Assembly (NCBI RefSeq): GCF_020184175.1
Contig: NC_065531.1
Coordinates: forward strand, 23,705,213 to 23,769,212
DNA length: 64,000 bases
From: Aphis gossypii
Taxonomy: Eukaryota > Arthropoda > Insecta > Hemiptera > Aphididae
Reading direction: 5' to 3'
Shown here: positions 33,259 to 44,770 of the stretch, one piece after another
Numbering within the stretch: position 1 is the first letter of the stretch
Layout of the letters: each line of letters begins with the position of its first letter
Notes under the pieces: model-generated
Told to the model about the DNA's origin: nothing
Seen by the model: only the letters and a program-made list of their open reading frames with translations
Databases searched by the model: none
Made by a program: the position numbers and the translations under genes

Positions 33259-34071
33259 TTATATCAAATATTTTAATTTGTATTGACAATATTTCCAGAA
33301 TATTTTGAAAATATAATTTTGCTGTGTGGGATCTTGAGGAACTCTGTCAGCATGAATAATTAACTTAACATTTTGCAACTCATCAAAAGACCTCGACTCC
33401 AGATTAGATCTGAAGCTCTGTATGAGGTGATTATTTTCATGCAAAACTGTTTGCAATGATTCAATATTTCAATGAGACCTCTTTTTAAATTTGGAATCAT
33501 ATTTGTTCGAATAGATATTTGATCCGACTCTGACATAAAATATATTTGTAAAAATTTAGCATTATTTCCAATTTCGGGTAATAAACTACCTATTAAATGA
33601 TGTACTCTACCCTGAATTTTAAAAGAGGGCATGAAGTTCCCTTCAGCTATTTCGTTTGTTCCAAACAATGTCTTTTGAAACAGAGTATTATACCGTCTAG
33701 AATTATCAAATAAATGTTTTGATAGAGGGTGAGAATTATCAATTAAAATTTTAATTAGGTCTGGAAGATCCTCAAATTGGTGTAAAACAACTTTACCGTC
33801 AGCGCAGACAAGTCCATGGGTTTCATCTTTCCATTTTTTTTGCATGGCACTTAGGACATAATATAGTCATTCGTCCAATTTGAAGCGCTTTAATATTTAA
33901 ATAATCAATCTCGGATTGATAATTAAACGCTGATTTCATACTCAAAGCTTTACGTTGCTCCTGTGCAAGTGTTTGAGAACGTTCTGGTGTGTTATTTTGT
34001 TGCCTTCTGTTATACATTCGAGTTGCATTTGCAGTTCTTCTGCCAATGCATGCTCTTTGCGCTCTCGGCAT
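33259..34071 (-). pseudogene. Helitron Rep/helicase N-terminal fragment
   Basis: Three overlapping frames read in order: 34071-33823 (Arg-rich start, ending in the CPKCHAKK zinc motif), 33845-33360 (SKHLFDNSRRYN, GRVHHLIGSLLPE and KFLQIYF blocks) and 33456-33259 (HADRVPQDPTQQNYIF). These are the conserved start of the Helitron_like_N domain of animal Helitron proteins. Two frame changes, near 33830 and 33420, then truncation; the HUH Rep core and helicase are gone. Different copy from the Helitron at 10546. Confidence 0.7.
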
Positions 34072-34349
34072 TTTTTATGCGTAAAATATTCTAAGTGTAA
34101 ATATTAAAATTATTTAATCGTTGTTTTTCTTTTTTTTTTTTTTTTAATTCTTGCTTCGTTAATTTTTACTTAAATTATTTCTTTAATTTTTTTTTTATTC
34201 AAATTATTTTATTTAATTTTCAATGGGAAATATATATATACACCTTCACAATTAAAAGTAGCTTATACGATGGAGTTTTTAATTCCAAAGGAGACGCGAA
34301 CAGAGTTAGAAGCTTGAAATTATTCTACATTAGAAAAAAAAAATTATGC

Positions 34350-34508
34350 TTACACAACGATGGTTTGAGACGATGAGTCCATTCTTCTTGATTGCTGAGC
34401 CGTGGTGTTACTTGTTGATTCCTTCTCTTTCGGAGTCGCTGAAGTTGACGTTCTGCAGTTGTCCTCTTCAACAGTGATTCGTTGCCGAATGTGCCTCCGT
34501 GAATTCAT
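34350..34508 (-). CDS. Short ORF at the 5' end of an LTR element, possibly gag start
   Basis: 53 codons including stop, Arg/Ser/Thr-rich, starting 82 bp inside the primer site on the same strand. No domain. It could be the truncated gag start of the partial LTR element to its right. Confidence 0.3.
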   Translation of the reverse strand: MNSRRHIRQRITVEEDNCRTSTSATPKEKESTSNTTAQQSRRMDSSSQTIVV

Positions 34509-34590
34509 GATGTCGATGTATTTAAACTTCGAAAAATTTTCTAAGTTTGAAAAATAAAATTGTTCGACTAATGAATTCTTATTTGAAAGA

Positions 34591-34608
34591 ATCCTACCGA
34601 CTACGCCA
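34591..34608 (-). promoter_or_regulatory. Primer-binding site, tRNA-Asp type
   Basis: Minus strand TGGCGTAGTCGGTAGGAT, five bases from an LTR-like end (TGTAACG at 34614). It marks an LTR element reading right to left. Confidence 0.55.
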
Positions 34609-34613
34609 AAATT

Positions 34614-35183
34614 TGTAACGTGCCACGTACAAGCAATTGAATGATGTAGTATCGAATGGAATAATTGTAAAAAATGAAGACTGTTGAATTATTTCTAAGT
34701 GTTTTATTTTGAAAAAAATATTCTAAGTCCAAATAATTAAATAAATTAAACTGTGAAAATTATTTTAAGTCCAGGAGACATAAATATTGAACTGAGTGCT
34801 CGCTCTAACTCTGGTAAATCACGTCTGAAATGTACCTAATCTGGGCCCCCTTATATACCATCTAGGGCAGTGTTTCCCAAAGGGTGTGCCGCGACAACTT
34901 GAACTTTTTTTTATAATATTACCTAATAACGATATTATTCGATAAGTAGATAATATTTATCCAAAGTGTGCCGTGACTTATAAAAACTAATAATAATGTG
35001 CCGCGATAGGAAAAAGTTTGGGAACCACTGATCTAGGGACTCCCGTGGTACCTGATGGTCAGCGTCACCTACTCCGCTTCTTCCCACGCCTCTGCGTTAT
35101 CCGCGCGACAGTGTGCGTCGATTGTGTGTCTATAATATTCTACCGGGTGACAATTATGCATCCACACATGTCACCAGATAACA
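34614..35183 (-). mobile_element. 5' LTR of a truncated LTR retrotransposon
   Basis: The left edge (TGTAACGTGCC) is fixed by the primer site. The right edge at ...AGATAACA (35183) is a guess from TG...CA logic. Contains a nested hAT MITE; net length about 400 bp. No second copy in the window, so the 3' half is lost. Confidence 0.4.
34868..35030. mobile_element. Small hAT MITE (163 bp)
   Basis: Ends CAGTGTTTCCCAAA and TTTGGGAACCACTG; 8-bp TSD ATCTAGGG at 34860-34867 and 35031-35038. Internal GTGCCGCGA text near both ends. Confidence 0.9.
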
Positions 35184-36389
35184 ACCATATAGTCATTATT
35201 TTTTAGCGGGTGGAAAGCACACGTGTGATGATACTTGATACTTTCCAATTACAACTTCTCTTTTTAGGTCCCAACTTGCTGGTTGTCTAGACTCGATTAT
35301 TGCTGTCTAGACTCAATCATTGCTTTGCTTGGCTGCCCACCCTTAGCATAATCATAAGGATGTTTGTTATGCCCCTAGTTTTATGGTTATTGTTGGCTAC
35401 AGTATGTATTCATTTATATATTATATTTAATATAAGTATCAGATGTAGTAAACCCAAAGCTAATATTAAGATACAAATATAATTTAAAATAATAAATTAT
35501 ACATGAAGTATAACAAGACAATGTAGGTATTAATATGTAAGGTGTGTAAAAGCCTACATAACAGGAAATATAGAGCAAAGGTGAAAACAACAAGTTATTT
35601 TCACCTAAATTGCATATTAATGCAATTCAACAGAACTAGGGAGTAAAATTAGAATATTATAATATCATACCACTATACGTCATTAGTAGAACCTATATGT
35701 ATAAATACGGGTAGAGCACTTCCTAGCATTTAGAAGATAGTCAGCACTGATCAATGGCGTAATACGCTTACGATAGTTTATTTTATGTAATAATTGTTTT
35801 TTTTTTACTTAAACAATAAATTGTTTTACTTTATGTTATAATAATACGTGTGAAGTGTTCAATTATTACCTATCTTTCTCAACTCAACATCTCAAGACTG
35901 ACGACAAACGTGCTACGTCGTTTAAATAATTAATTGTAATTGTGTTCAACGTGTCCTGCACGGTGATTACTACACAGATCACGTTGTAAATAAACTAAAC
36001 ACTACAGTCTAACCAACTACTCAGTTGTGTCCACTGTCCATCACTAAAAATTAAATTTAAATTATATTAGGCTTAATCGATTGATAAGAAAATTTTGTAT
36101 CATGGACTAATCAACGAATAGTATAAATTTCTCCATGATTGCCCCCAACACTATATTGGCGACAATTATTGATACATCATTGCTATGGAAAGAACATTCC
36201 ATTTGTAAATAGGTCTATGGTAGAGACCAAGCCTGAAACAGCCGGCGAATTGATAAAATAAAAAAAGTTTTAAAATTAAAAATTGAAATTGTAAGTATAA
36301 ATGTAATAATTATATAATAATATAATATAATTGTATTTTCATACTATTATGTAAAAGTTTAACACACAAATTAAAAAGAAATTACCTAG
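35184..36389. other. Non-coding, possible LTR-like remnant
   Basis: No gene. About 35530-36060 has LTR-like features (TATA-like ATAAATACGGG, AATAAA signals, a TTGGCGACAAT primer-site-like text near 36158) but no partner or duplication was found. Confidence 0.3.
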
Positions 36390-37240
36390 TCATTTGATTG
36401 TTTTTATTTTATTTTATTTATTTATTTTTATTTTATTTGTAAATACGTCAAACGGCTTTTTACATATAACAATAACGATATTACATAAATTAACGTAACT
36501 GATAAGAATAGTATACATAAATGATAATGATAACAGTATACTAAGAAATAAGAATAATTATAATTATAATAAGAAAATTACACACGTTAGGTAAAAACAA
36601 GATTTAAGGCCATAAATCAAAATCGTTATTATTTAAACTGCGCATAACTCTAACCAAAGAATCGTTAGATAAAAAGTTTGAACGGAAAGTTGGAATGTGA
36701 AAGGAGTCGGTTGATCTGTTATTGGCGGAAGGGACTCTAAGGCTAACACGCTCAAGGAGACGCGGAGCATCAAATTTACCCTGGATTAATTTTAAAAGGA
36801 AGATACGATCCACAATTAATCGCCTGTCCTCGAGGGAGAGTAGATTAAGCACCTCTATGACAAGTTGGTAAGAATGGTGGGGGTGTTCAATTTTTAATAA
36901 GAAACCTGCATAGCTAAGGAAGCGATTCTGAACTCGTTCAATAAGTTTTGTTTCCGTTTTAAGATAAGGATTCCAAATAGCTGACCTATAGTCGAGAATT
37001 GAACGTATAAGAGCAGACAAGGTGCTGAGTTGAATTGTTTAATGTGGTGGCGCATGAATCCCAGAAGACGTAAGGCCTTACAAGTGACATAATCAATATG
37101 AGGTCTGAAGGAAAGTAAGGAAGTATATATTATACCTAAAAAAGAAGAGATTTGAAAGCGGGGGAAACCCATGATGGGAAGGTTGATCTACGGAATGATT
37201 TAAGCGGAACGAACCGTTGAATGGCGTCAAGAATAGATAC
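36390..37240 (-). pseudogene. 5'-truncated LINE, C-terminal end of ORF2
   Basis: Two overlapping frames (37172-36894 and 37020-36604) give the end of a Jockey-like reverse transcriptase: RPHIDYVTCKALRLLGF, then LIRSILDYRSAIWNPYLK and RVQNRFLSYAGF. These are the hallmark thumb/C-terminal blocks of such elements. One frameshift near 37020. On the minus strand it ends in an A-rich AAATAAAAT tail (36400-36440). Truncated 5', so dead on arrival. Confidence 0.75.
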
Positions 37241-38690
37241 CTGTAACCTTAATTTATATTAAATAATATATTTATATTTTAATAAACAATTTTTATTACA
37301 AATTACCTATTTACTAGTACAAGTAAATATTATTTAGTATGTATTATATTATAGTAGTATAATGTAGTATTATATTTTTACAACATTTTAAAATTATTAT
37401 TTACAATAAAAATAGCGCATTAATTTAAAATAATTTATTTGGTATATCATGGGTAGAGTCTGGATATATTTGTTTTTATATATTGTTTTTGAGTATATAC
37501 AGTCTTATAAAAGTAAAAATGTAGATAGTACAGTATAAAGTAGTATAGCCGGCACAGTTCAACGGATAAAAGTCCGTAGTCCGTACTACAGAGTTTGGTC
37601 TGCGTAGATAAATTCCCTACTACAATCCAAGTGTGTAAATATATTTGTGCAATCAGAAAAATTCTTTAAAAAAAACCCTGGAGTATGCATTATATATTTT
37701 TAACTATTCATATTATTATTTATTAAGTACAGGTAGACAACTCTTATATTTATTAATAAATAAAGCAAAATCATTTACATATTGAAAAGTTTAATAGCTA
37801 CAATAAAAAATATTATAAATACTACTTAATTTGAACATTATATATCTAATAAAAATTGTTATTTATGTGCATATAATAGAATGCAATTAAAAAAAAATAA
37901 CAATAACTGTAAAAAATTTACATATAATATTAATTAAAAAAAATAATTAATCTACCTATAGAGTTAATAATTATGAATAATACAAGTATACCTATATAAA
38001 TGCTTTAAAGTATTAAAAATGAAACCCATTTACTCATTATATACAAAATAAAAAAAATTTGTTTCTATAGATTTTGCTATAAAAAATATAATTTCTTATT
38101 TCTTATTAATTTTTCCTTATTTTATTTTCCAAATAATAAAATTATAATAAGTTAGGTATAATTCATAAAATAACTAGATTTCTTCTAGAGACTTCTTAAA
38201 GTCACATATGTACCTCCATTGGGCATAACACTAATATTGTTGGGAATATTAGAATAAAACATATGATGATACACAAACACTATCTTATTCTTATGTTTAA
38301 TTCCATAAGGAAAATAATGTTCATAAAAAAATATTATGGTTTTTATAGACAAATATCAAAACATTATAATTTTATTGTTACAAAAATAAATATACCAAAT
38401 TTAGGTAAATTATTTTCATCAATGTTAAGTGTAAGAACCATTTTAGACTGATAAATGGTACATTAAATACAAATCTAGATACATTGTTTTAGGAGCTCTA
38501 ATTAATCTATTTCCATAAATTCTTCTAATTTTTTAAAAATCAGAATAACTAACCTAAATTACATAATTACATAACCTAAAGTTCCTTTAAGGAACAAGTT
38601 GTTAAGTTGTAATTGATGCTTGATGGCTAAAGTCTTACAAATATTACATCTATTGCTAGAAGTATTAGCTGATATTTTTGATAGTCTATG
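37241..38690. other. AT-rich non-coding sequence
   Basis: No gene or element border recognised. An open frame at 38263-38451 is low complexity. Confidence 0.5.
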
Positions 38691-38696
38691 TTTGGC

Positions 38697-41180
38697 TTAG
38701 AATCTCATATTCCATGAACTAACAAGAGAGCCTAACTTTTGAATAATAGTATGGTAATATAGCATAAAATGTAATTTTTGTTTCAATTTTTGATGACTAT
38801 ATTTAATGTATAAATCATCGTTTTCTGAAACAAAAGTTTGTAGTAGTTCACAACAACCAACTTTTAATGATATAGAAGTAATTATATCTATAATTTGTCT
38901 CAGTATATATAGGCACCATACGGGATCATTGAGAGGTACAAAATGACCAATCAATATGCCAAAATAGCGAATTAAAGACATTGTTTCAGATGCAAAAGTC
39001 TTATATTTATTTTTCTTAAATGTTCTATATGATCTATCTATCTATCAGGTAGAGTAAAAATTTTCAAATTTTCAACATAATAAGAAATTAAAAAAAGCCA
39101 AATCATACTTACCAACCCCTTTTAATATATCATGCATTATGTCCATTCCAACCTGTTCTAACACATTAAATCCCAAAACCTTATGCCAAAGACAAGCTTC
39201 TTTAATTCCAATACTTGAGACATCTACTTCACTTACATCTAAATTATATTGTTCTACAGTCCTTATTAAATTATTATTAATAGAACACTGTTTTTGTATA
39301 TCTTCTTTCCTCATTTTACATACTCAGCATAAATAATTTAAAGAAAAGCTTTCTACAAATCCAGTTATGCTATGAACTCCCAAATTATCACCCACTATAA
39401 CACCTAATTCAAATGTGATTGTTCCTTTGAAGTCATCAGTACTAATATAAACACTAGTATTTCTTAAATAATGCAGTTCATCAATAAGCGGTTTAAAAAT
39501 TATATTGTTCCCAAATTAAACTCAATCAGATGAATGAAACTCTAAAGCCAAGAAAATGGTGTTCAAAGAAGATTGGCGATGAGGAGGTATACAAGGAATT
39601 GATATATGCATTGTTCCAAGCTTGTGAATACCAAAATGACTACCTAATGTATTTCCAACTTCGTAATCATCAAAAAATAAGAAAATAAGAAATACAATTT
39701 GAGTACCATGATCTATTTCTTTTTTTCCATACAGAGCATTTTTCACAAAGTTTATTTATAAACTGAGCTATGAACTTTTAATTTATAATTTATTAACATT
39801 TTCTAATGTATTTAATAGCACATTTTTTATTTAGAAAAAGTTTTTTAAAATATATCTTAATGGTATAAATTGTTCTGTACAATTAACAAGCACAGCAAAG
39901 AGTGAGAATTATTTTTTTTAATTTGTGCATTTAACCGCTCACCAATAACATATTCACGGGGAGCAATATATGTTCAAAGGTCTGTCAAATATTTGATTCT
40001 TTTATACTCTGTGCCAAAAGTCAGTAAAAGGTTCCTAAAGTACTTAAAAAATATTGTAAAAATGATTAAACGGCTCATTAGAAATATTTTCTTCTAAAAG
40101 CAATTTGATCACTAAATATGTTTTTCATATCTTTGACAACTGTTTGCAAAACATTTCGTGGAACTTGGGGGTTTGCATATAATGAAGCCAAGATATTGCC
40201 TAAATTTATAAAAAAAACAATTGTCAGTAACCGGTATAGATTCAGGCAACATTGAACTCGTATTGTCTAAGAAAGTATTTATAATATTGTTATCACTTTT
40301 TCTGGTAAATTATTCATAACACAATTTGAATTAATATGCTTAGTTTGAGTAGATATTTCTTCTATTAATATGTGAGAGGCAAAATGCTTCTTAAAAGAAT
40401 TTAGTAAATGAAATGACCTAAGACAATTAACTTTTGCACAATCGAAAAAAGTAAAGTTATGATCGTAGTGTTTAGTTTGAAAATGTTACATAATAATGAG
40501 AGAAATAGAGAAGAATGAGTAGGATGAGAAAATTGAATTTACAAGTAAAACAATTAGGCATATTTGAAAAATTGAATACTTATAATTTATTAAATGATAA
40601 CAGCTTACAATTTTTAAGTATAACTTTAGTAACAAACAAGTATAATCATTATTAACTAATAAATTTTTATAACTTTACATAACTTAATTTATGTGCGAAT
40701 CGCTTAAAAGGAATTTACAGAAACATACTCGGTATCCCATATAGTTTTAATTTTGTAAAATACTCCTTAAATGAATGTCCAAATTAACATACATTCAATT
40801 GGATACTGAAGGTTTAAAGAGTGAATTATTTTGAAATAACAATCAACAAAATAAACTATTGAGTATAACATATAACACGTTCCATCAACGAGAACAAAAT
40901 ATTGCAAAATTTCATTTATGTTAGGTTCAACAATAAGGGGCTGTAATGTAACGCCTAACTAAGCATACTTTTTTTGCGTCTTGTTATATTCTCCTAAAGC
41001 TCCGAGTGAGACACCGTAAATGAGAGATGAAACCGTCTTTAGCTTCCAATTTTAAAGGCTTCCAGGTAGATTTACCTTTTTTCCTTTTTGTTGTGACAGC
41101 AAAGAAAAGAAATGGAAGAATAAAAAATGCTACCAAGGAAGAAAATTCTTCACTTTCTATAACATAAAAAAATAACAAAA
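38697..41180 (-). pseudogene. EnSpm/CACTA-like transposase relic
   Basis: Broken frames read right to left: 41178-40984 (STWKPLKLEAKDGFI), then mostly decayed sequence, 39746-39522 (DDYEVGNTLGSH, GIHKLGTMHISIPCIPP), 39314-39072 (WHKVLGFNVLEQVGMDIMHDILKGVGKYD) and 38981-38697 (GHFVPLNDPVWCLYILRQI). The VGMDIMHD...EGVGKY-type block and order match a transposase-like family spread in aphids, hydra and other animals, usually placed with EnSpm/CACTA. Many stops and shifts; no terminal repeats identified. Confidence 0.55.
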
Positions 41181-43831
41181 GACTATATTTTATAGAAATT
41201 TTAAGTATAAAAGTATGAATTATAATTACGTTGTGCTAAATCTCGGTATTCATCTATAATGCACTTTAAAGTAGTCCTTCAGAGTTTTTGATATATTTTT
41301 TCTAAAATTCATTTATCCTTAAATACATTCCATATTTTTGTACAGAATAACAGAATAAATAGAGTTAGTCTTCAATCAATTATTACAAAACAATAACAAA
41401 AAAACAAAAATTTTATTTTAACATCATAAAAATTTTTTAATACACTTTCATAAGTACTAAACTCTACTTCAAACCACCTTAAGCAATTAACTAATGGTTA
41501 GAGGGTAGATACTATTAATTTTAACTTACAAATATTATGACGGGATGGCTTTTTTAAAGCAGGAAATTTCTTCATATAATCACAGAGTTCATCTTTAACA
41601 TTTGAACCCGATATATTTTTGACATTTGTCTCTAGTAATGGCCCAGTACTTTTCTATTAAGCTCCAAAGATCCGATGAATAATTCAGCTGTAACGATTGT
41701 TACATAATTATTTATAAACATAATAATATGCAACTTTAGTTACATATTATATACTTACACATATAATATATTATATATAGATTGATTTTTTTATCAAAAT
41801 TAAATTAATTAATTTGATTTTCAATTGCTAATAAAAAAAGTTAGACCTATGTATTCTTATAATTTTTTAATCACTATAAGAATATCATATGAGGAACTTT
41901 GTATACAATTTTCAAGTATTTTTATTGGGCCAAAAAAATGTTATCGATACTTCAAAAAAAAAATTTGCATAAAAATCGAAATTTTCATTGGTCTATAAAT
42001 AACTCAAAAAAAGTCAAAAATGTTTGAAAATTTAATATAGATAACACTAACATAAACATTTGGTGAAAATGTCAAGTATTTACAGTGATTAGTTTTTGAA
42101 TTACAACCATATAAAAAAATCGATTCGGTCGAAAACTGGTTTTGCGTAAAAATTTCCATTTTTCCGTCATTTTTTTTTTTTTTGGTTTTCTCGATTTTTT
42201 TGAAAACTGTTGGAAAATGTTTACTTTTTACCTCTATAATGCACGAAGGATATTCACTTTTCCATCGGAAACCACCTCTGAAGTTTGAAATTGAAGCATT
42301 ATTTCGACTAATTATGCTGTACACGACACACACACACACACACACACACAAAAAAAAACATACATCATTGTAAAATTAATACATTCATCACTCCGTTCAG
42401 AATCTTAAGTATAAAAATTAAAATTAATCCTTAAGATACGTTTATTTAGAACAAATTTTAAAAAATGTACCAAAAATGCCCAAAAAACCATAAATATACA
42501 AAAAACGCAAAATAAAATGTTGTGCATGGCAATCTAAATCGAATTTGTAGCTGACATAACTTCGTTTTAGAGCAATAGAAAATAAAGGTAAATTATGCCT
42601 TCAAAATCTGTACTTTAGTTATCATACTCAAATAAAATATTTAAATTTATTTTATTGTACACTTTTATAATTTTAAAGAATTGTTTTCACTGATGGTGGA
42701 CCATAACTATGTATTGGCCCCTGGGCCCCTGAAGATTTTAATCCGGGCTTGAATGTAAAAGGCTTTAAATAAAAATATACCTATATAAATGGCTACTTAT
42801 TGTAAACTATATATTTTAGGCACCAAGTTTCCGCCGGCCTATACCCGTGGTCAACTGTAGAGAATTTATAGCATTTTTCTAGTAGATTCTCGCTATCTTC
42901 TTTTCCCCATAAATTACACGAGTTATCCATAAAATTTGATAATGGGAAGTTATTAAGATACTCATGGTGTGGTTCTTCCATATTTAGTGGATGTGTGCAA
43001 GATCCTGAAGGTAAAATAATAGTATTAGTTTATAGTTACATCAATAAATCTTAAAATATTTAAAATTTAGGCTTTTATAACAAATACCTATTATCGTATA
43101 TGTCACCATCATAGATTAAGCCATATTAAATTAGTGAAAATTATTCATTGCAACAAGGCCATATACTTAAAATCGTAAAGGAGGATTTATAAATTGATGA
43201 TTAAGTATTATTAACACTTGATCACACGGTATTTTAGTATTTAATATATTTTTATATTTAAGTTAAATAATGTTAGTATATAAAATAATAACAAATTTTT
43301 AATAACTTTAGTAATAATAATTGAAAAATGTAATTGGATTTTTAGCTTGCATTGATGAAATGTAATGTTGAACAGTTGAAGACTGAAGAGTGTATATTGT
43401 AAACAAATAATACATTAAATAAAAATAAAATAATCAGGCTCAAATAAGATATATTTACAGGATGGGTTATGGAGATATATAATTATCATTAAATATAATT
43501 GAAAAAAAATATTTTAATTATTAACAGATATATGCATTTGTTACGGATCTATACTGTCCGTACTAATAATTACATACACATAAGATTGTGCAATGTCACA
43601 ATTTTCATATTTTATAATTAATACTGCAGGCATACGAATACAAGACACAAAAGTGTGGATTATTATATTAATATATTAATTTAACGATTAAAGTAAAACC
43701 CACGTCTCCTTACAAAAATCAAAACTCGATGTCACTGCGATTCGATAAGAATCATGTCTTAGAATACACAAGCAGTCTTTTCGGACCCCTCGTATGACGG
43801 AGTCACTACCCACTCTTCGTAAGAAATCATA
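41181..43831. other. Non-coding region with dispersed repeats
   Basis: About 41930-42310 matches, inverted, the repeat near 290-470. A hAT-like G/C-rich end lies near 42700-42755 (GGGCCCCTG, CCGGGCTT). The open frame 42793-42981 (minus) has no recognisable family. No convincing gene. Confidence 0.4.
42326..42351. repeat. (CA)n microsatellite
   Basis: About 12 uninterrupted CA units followed by an A run, at the end of the dispersed repeat. Confidence 0.9.
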
Positions 43832-44770
43832 TACAGTCGAGTCTCGATAACTCGAATTTTTTTTTTTGTCCTTAGGAAATTCCTATACACTCAATGCAAT
43901 ATTTGTCGTGATAAGTCAAATATAAAAATAGTTGAGCATAGATAACTCGAAGTCATTTCTTACATTTTATCGTTAGAATAACCGGTTTACAATCACAAAT
44001 GTACAAATGAAATTATCCTATGTACAACTGTTGTGCTGTAAAATAATCGGCAGTTGCCGTATATCTTCGCTGTGTAGCGTGTACAATTTGTAATTATGTC
44101 TCTTAAACGTAAATTGGTTACATTAACAATTGCTGAAAAAGTGAACATTATAAGTGAGGTGACAAAAAGTTGTAAACAGAAAAATGAAATTGCCAATTAA
44201 TTTAATATTCCACCCAGTACACTTTCAACTATTCTGAAAAATAAAGACGATATTTTACAAAAATACGAAACTTATAAAGGGTCCATGAAAAGAATGAAGA
44301 TTTGTGAGTATCCCGATATAGAGGTTAGTTTACTCAATTGGTTTATTCAATGTAGAGATTTAAACATTCCAATAAATGGACCAATTTTAAAGGAGAAGAC
44401 CGAATTTTTTGCTACTAAACTCGGCCATAAACAATTTAAAGCTAGTCAAGGTTGGTTAAGCAACTGGAAAATTAGGAATAACGTCGTTTTTCGTAAAATA
44501 TGTGGTGAAAACGCTTCAGTTGACCAATCAATACGTTCTGACTGGTTAGTAAAATACCTACCAATTATAAATCAATATTCCCCCGATGACGTTTATAATG
44601 TTGACGAAACAGGTTTATTTTATAAATGTTTACCGAGTCAAAAATTTGTATTAAAAGGAGAGAACTGTGCAGGGGGAAAAGACAGTAAAGAAAGAGTTAC
44701 AATTCTTTTAGGATCAAATATGACTGGCACAGATAAAATTAAACCACTATTAATTGGAAAATCGGCAAGG

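Noticed and set aside
35530..36170. LTR-like block considered as a solo LTR
   Set aside because: No consistent TG...CA ends with a duplication could be found.
42182..42373. Open frames around the CA microsatellite
   Set aside because: Low-complexity repeat translation.
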